From DATDAH01 sp036525535 (lineage in GTDB: Bacteria; Actinomycetota; Acidimicrobiia; Acidimicrobiales; DATDAH01): a DNA stretch of 15,193 bases. The DNA is taken from assembly GCA_036525535.1 (NCBI GenBank), contig DATDAH010000139.1:1-15193 (forward strand), written 5' to 3'. The position numbers and the translations under genes were made by a program. The notes beneath the pieces were generated by a model that had not been told where the DNA came from, ran no database searches, and saw only the letters and a list, made by a program, of their open reading frames with translations. Shown here piece after piece: positions 13,327-15,193 of this stretch. Each line of letters begins with the position of its first letter. Within the stretch, counting starts at the first letter, position 1.

Positions 13327-14085
13327 TCAGACCACGTCCGGGCGCATCTGGGCGTCGCTGCCGCCGTCCACGAAGACCACGGAGCCGACCATGAAGGTGG
13401 CTTCGAGCACGAACCAGACGGCCTCGGCGATGTCGCCGACCGTACCCCGTCGGCCGACGGGGATCGGGAAGTCGGCCACGAACGGCCCGATCTCGGCGTC
13501 GTCGAGGGTCTCCTGGAACAAGACGGTCTGGGTCGCCCCGGGAGCGACGGCATTGAGCCGGACGCCGGCCTCGGCCCAGCTCGGAGCCCGGTGCCGCACC
13601 GCTCGGGCCACGGCCCGCTTCGACATGCCGTAGACCTGGGTGCCGTGCAGTCCCGCGGCGGCACCGACGGCCCTGTCGACCTCACCGGCCAGGAGGGGCC
13701 CCATCAGCGGCTCGTCGGCTTCGGGCACGGTGCCGAGGGAGTTGGACGAGATCGCCACCGCGGTCCCGGACTCGGCCGTCTCGAGGAGGGGCCGCAACGC
13801 ATCGAGCAGCTCCACGGCGCCGAAGTAGTTGACCTGGGCGATGGTCTCGGTGGGCTTGAACGTGGGCGGCAGCCCGGCACACACGACGAGGCCGTCGAGG
13901 ACATCACCGGCGGCGGCCTGGACGGCGGCGATGGCCCGGCGGCGCCCCTCGGGTGTCGCCAGGTCGGCTTCGACCTCCTGACCTGCCCGGTCCACCCCGA
14001 TGACCGAGTGGCCGGCCGCCTCGATGCGGCCCCGGATCGCGGCCCCGATGCCGCGGGCAGACCCCGTGACGCAGTAGGTCCCCAT
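13327..14085 (-). CDS. SDR oxidoreductase resembling 3-alpha-hydroxysteroid dehydrogenase / carbonyl reductase
   Basis: This is a 252-aa classical short-chain dehydrogenase using NAD(P). TGSARGIG (7-14) is the cofactor loop. CAGLPP replaces the usual NNAG. The catalytic set is N86 (NYFGA), S114 (AISSNS), Y152 and K156 (YGMSK). RLNAVAPGATQT and VFVDGGSDAQMRPDVV close the fold. The segments GHSVIGVD, EADLATPEGRRRAI, LDGLVVCAGL, VNYFGAVELLDAL and the GG-DA-MRP ending strongly recall Comamonas 3-alpha-hydroxysteroid dehydrogenase (HsdA) as I remember it; no alignment was run. The ATG at 14085 has GGAGGGGG (14092-14099) at 6 nt; a TTG one codon earlier is less likely. It lies 20 nt behind another SDR gene and 2 nt before the LLM gene. 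A role in oxidising a hydroxy-steroid or similar alicyclic alcohol is inferred. Confidence 0.87.
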   Translation of the reverse strand: MGTYCVTGSARGIGAAIRGRIEAAGHSVIGVDRAGQEVEADLATPEGRRRAIAAVQAAAGDVLDGLVVCAGLPPTFKPTETIAQVNYFGAVELLDALRPLLETAESGTAVAISSNSLGTVPEADEPLMGPLLAGEVDRAVGAAAGLHGTQVYGMSKRAVARAVRHRAPSWAEAGVRLNAVAPGATQTVLFQETLDDAEIGPFVADFPIPVGRRGTVGDIAEAVWFVLEATFMVGSVVFVDGGSDAQMRPDVV

Positions 14086-14105
14086 CAACTACCCCCTCCG
14101 GCCGA

Positions 14106-14870
14106 TCAGGCCGTGATGCCCCCGTCGATGACCACGATGGAGCCGTTCATGTAGGCCGACTCGTCCGACGCGACGTGGGCGAAGGTGGCCGCCACCTCCT
14201 GCGGGGAGCACATTCCCTTCTTGGTCATCATCTTGAACAGCTTCTTGCCGTCCCCACCCTCCGGGATCGTCATGAAGTCGTTCTGGATCGGGGTCTTCAC
14301 ACCGCCGGGGGCCACGGCGTTGACCCGCAACGGCGTCGCCTCGTACTCGGTGGCCAGCGCCTTGGTCAGGAGGATCACGCCCCCCTTGGAGCTGCAGTAG
14401 GCCGCGCTCCACGGCTGGCCGAACAGGCCGGCGGTCGAGGCCGTGTTCACGATGACCCCGCCGCCGTCGAGCAGGTGCGGGATCGTGGCCTTGCACATGA
14501 GGAAGGTGCCGGTGAGGTTGACCCCGATGATCCGGTTCCAGGTCTCGATGGGCATCTCGTGGGTCCAGGCGAAGGTGCCGATCCCCGCGATGTTGCAGAC
14601 CACGGTCGGGCGGCCGTGGGCGGCCACCGCGGCGGCGACACCGGACTCCACCGACGCCTCGGCGCTGACGTCGACGCCATGGGCCGTGGCCGTGCCGCCG
14701 GTGGCCGTGATGCCGGCGACGGTGGCTTCGGTGGCGTCGAGGTTCAGGTCGAAGGCCGCCACCGCCGCCCCTTCCGCGGCCAGGCGCTCGGCGACGGCTT
14801 TGCCGATGCCGGAGCCGGCCCCCGTGACGATGGCGGTCTTGTCGGTGAACCGGTCGTAGGAGGTGGTCAT
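14106..14870 (-). CDS. Classical SDR oxidoreductase (FabG-like)
   Basis: The 254-aa length is typical of the family. The cofactor motif TGAGSGIG is at 16-23. Asp41 after the second strand (AAFDLN) suggests a preference for NAD(H). NIAG is at 93-96, and the catalytic residues are S145 (NTAS), Y158 and K162 (YCSSK). RVNAVAPGGVKTP and IVVIDGGITA finish the protein. It reversibly oxidises a secondary alcohol; the substrate is unknown and a 3-hydroxyacyl-CoA or cyclic alcohol would both fit. The ATG at 14870 overlaps the stop of the alcohol dehydrogenase gene (TGATG) with no visible Shine-Dalgarno, so coupled translation is likely. It is not closely similar to the neighbouring SDR, so the pair is not a recent duplication. 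Confidence 0.88.
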   Translation of the reverse strand: MTTSYDRFTDKTAIVTGAGSGIGKAVAERLAAEGAAVAAFDLNLDATEATVAGITATGGTATAHGVDVSAEASVESGVAAAVAAHGRPTVVCNIAGIGTFAWTHEMPIETWNRIIGVNLTGTFLMCKATIPHLLDGGGVIVNTASTAGLFGQPWSAAYCSSKGGVILLTKALATEYEATPLRVNAVAPGGVKTPIQNDFMTIPEGGDGKKLFKMMTKKGMCSPQEVAATFAHVASDESAYMNGSIVVIDGGITA

Positions 14871-15193
14871 CAGAACGTCAGCACCCCGCGGGCCAGCTTG
14901 CCCTCGTGCATGTCGTCCACGACCGTCTGGAAGTCCTCCAGCGGATAGGTCTGGGTGACCAGCTCGTCGAGCTTGAGTCGACCGTCGAGGTAGAGCTGGA
15001 TGAACAACGGGACATCCCGGTGGGGCTTGGTCGACCCGTAGCGGCAGCCCATGATCCCTCGGTCGATCTGCATGAGGTGGTTGACCCGGATGCCGGTGAG
15101 CTCGGCGTCGGGCCCGGGCACGCCGATGATCACGCAGTTGCCACCCCAGTCGAGGCACTTGACGGCATCGGCGATGACCGCCGGGTGGCCGAC
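14870..15193 (-). CDS. Zinc-type alcohol dehydrogenase (MDR family), C-terminal part
   Basis: 107 residues are visible, starting inside the gene at the right edge. VKCLDWGGNCVIIGVPG is the last part of the Rossmann domain. The C-terminal catalytic-domain piece follows, with GCRYGSTKPHRDVPLFIQLY, LDELVTQTYPLEDFQTVVDDM and HEGKLARGVL. This pattern is characteristic of class III / NDMA-dependent-like actinobacterial alcohol dehydrogenases, which oxidise primary alcohols with bound or free NAD. The zinc-ligand cysteines lie outside the window and cannot be checked. The stop overlaps the start of the SDR gene, placing it upstream in the same operon. Confidence 0.85.
   Translation of the reverse strand, partial: VGHPAVIADAVKCLDWGGNCVIIGVPGPDAELTGIRVNHLMQIDRGIMGCRYGSTKPHRDVPLFIQLYLDGRLKLDELVTQTYPLEDFQTVVDDMHEGKLARGVLTF

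Noticed and set aside
12452..13633. Plus-strand open frame across the LLM and SDR genes
   Set aside because: It spans two real minus-strand genes and has no domain signature.

Overview
The window is high-GC DNA of an actinobacterial type, plausibly from the class Acidimicrobiia or a close relative. The signs are strong G/C bias at third codon positions, many GTG starts, 1-4 nt gene overlaps, two N-terminal DUF2510 proteins, an F420-type luciferase-like oxidoreductase and a mycobacterial-style pair of acyl-CoA dehydrogenases. The class is inferred from gene style, not from a marker gene. I see no tRNA, rRNA, CRISPR array, insertion sequence or phage gene. Genes cover nearly all of the window and no gap exceeds 300 bases. 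The longest is the 172-base divergent spacer 6158-6329.

Left part (1-6157), all on the minus strand. In transcription order it holds two tandem DUF2510 / single-TM / Ser-Asp-aromatic repeat / Cys-rich surface proteins (6157 to 3846), an alpha/beta hydrolase overlapping a lipoprotein gene (3799 to 2043), a D-aminoacylase-type amidohydrolase (1990 to 350), and a small N-terminally anchored membrane protein that runs off the left edge. Several spacers here contain perfect inverted repeats.

Middle (6330-9105), plus strand. A tight three-gene operon encodes a small lipoprotein, a GT39-type protein mannosyltransferase and a PAP2 / inositolphosphotransferase-like membrane enzyme, joined by GTGA overlaps. 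It points to envelope glycosylation or lipid head-group chemistry. It converges on the next block with a 15-nt gap, and the tail of its last gene looks like intruded repeat-like sequence.

Right part (9121-15193), minus strand. In transcription order it holds a zinc-type alcohol dehydrogenase (cut by the window edge), a classical SDR, a second SDR resembling 3-alpha-hydroxysteroid dehydrogenase, and an LLM-class oxidoreductase. A secreted M23 peptidase with its own probable leaderless promoter follows, then a large plus small acyl-CoA dehydrogenase pair driven by a probable leaderless promoter. The -35 box of that promoter sits inside a perfect CTGACG-ACC-CGTCAG palindrome. The redox genes read as a lipid or steroid-like catabolic block.

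The least explained element is the tandem DUF2510 pair. Both proteins share the N-terminal and C-terminal modules. Between them one carries hydrophobic residues spaced mostly by 3 and the other by exactly 4, in Ser/Asp-rich stalks, and the longer one also seems to have an insertion inside a beta-sandwich domain.
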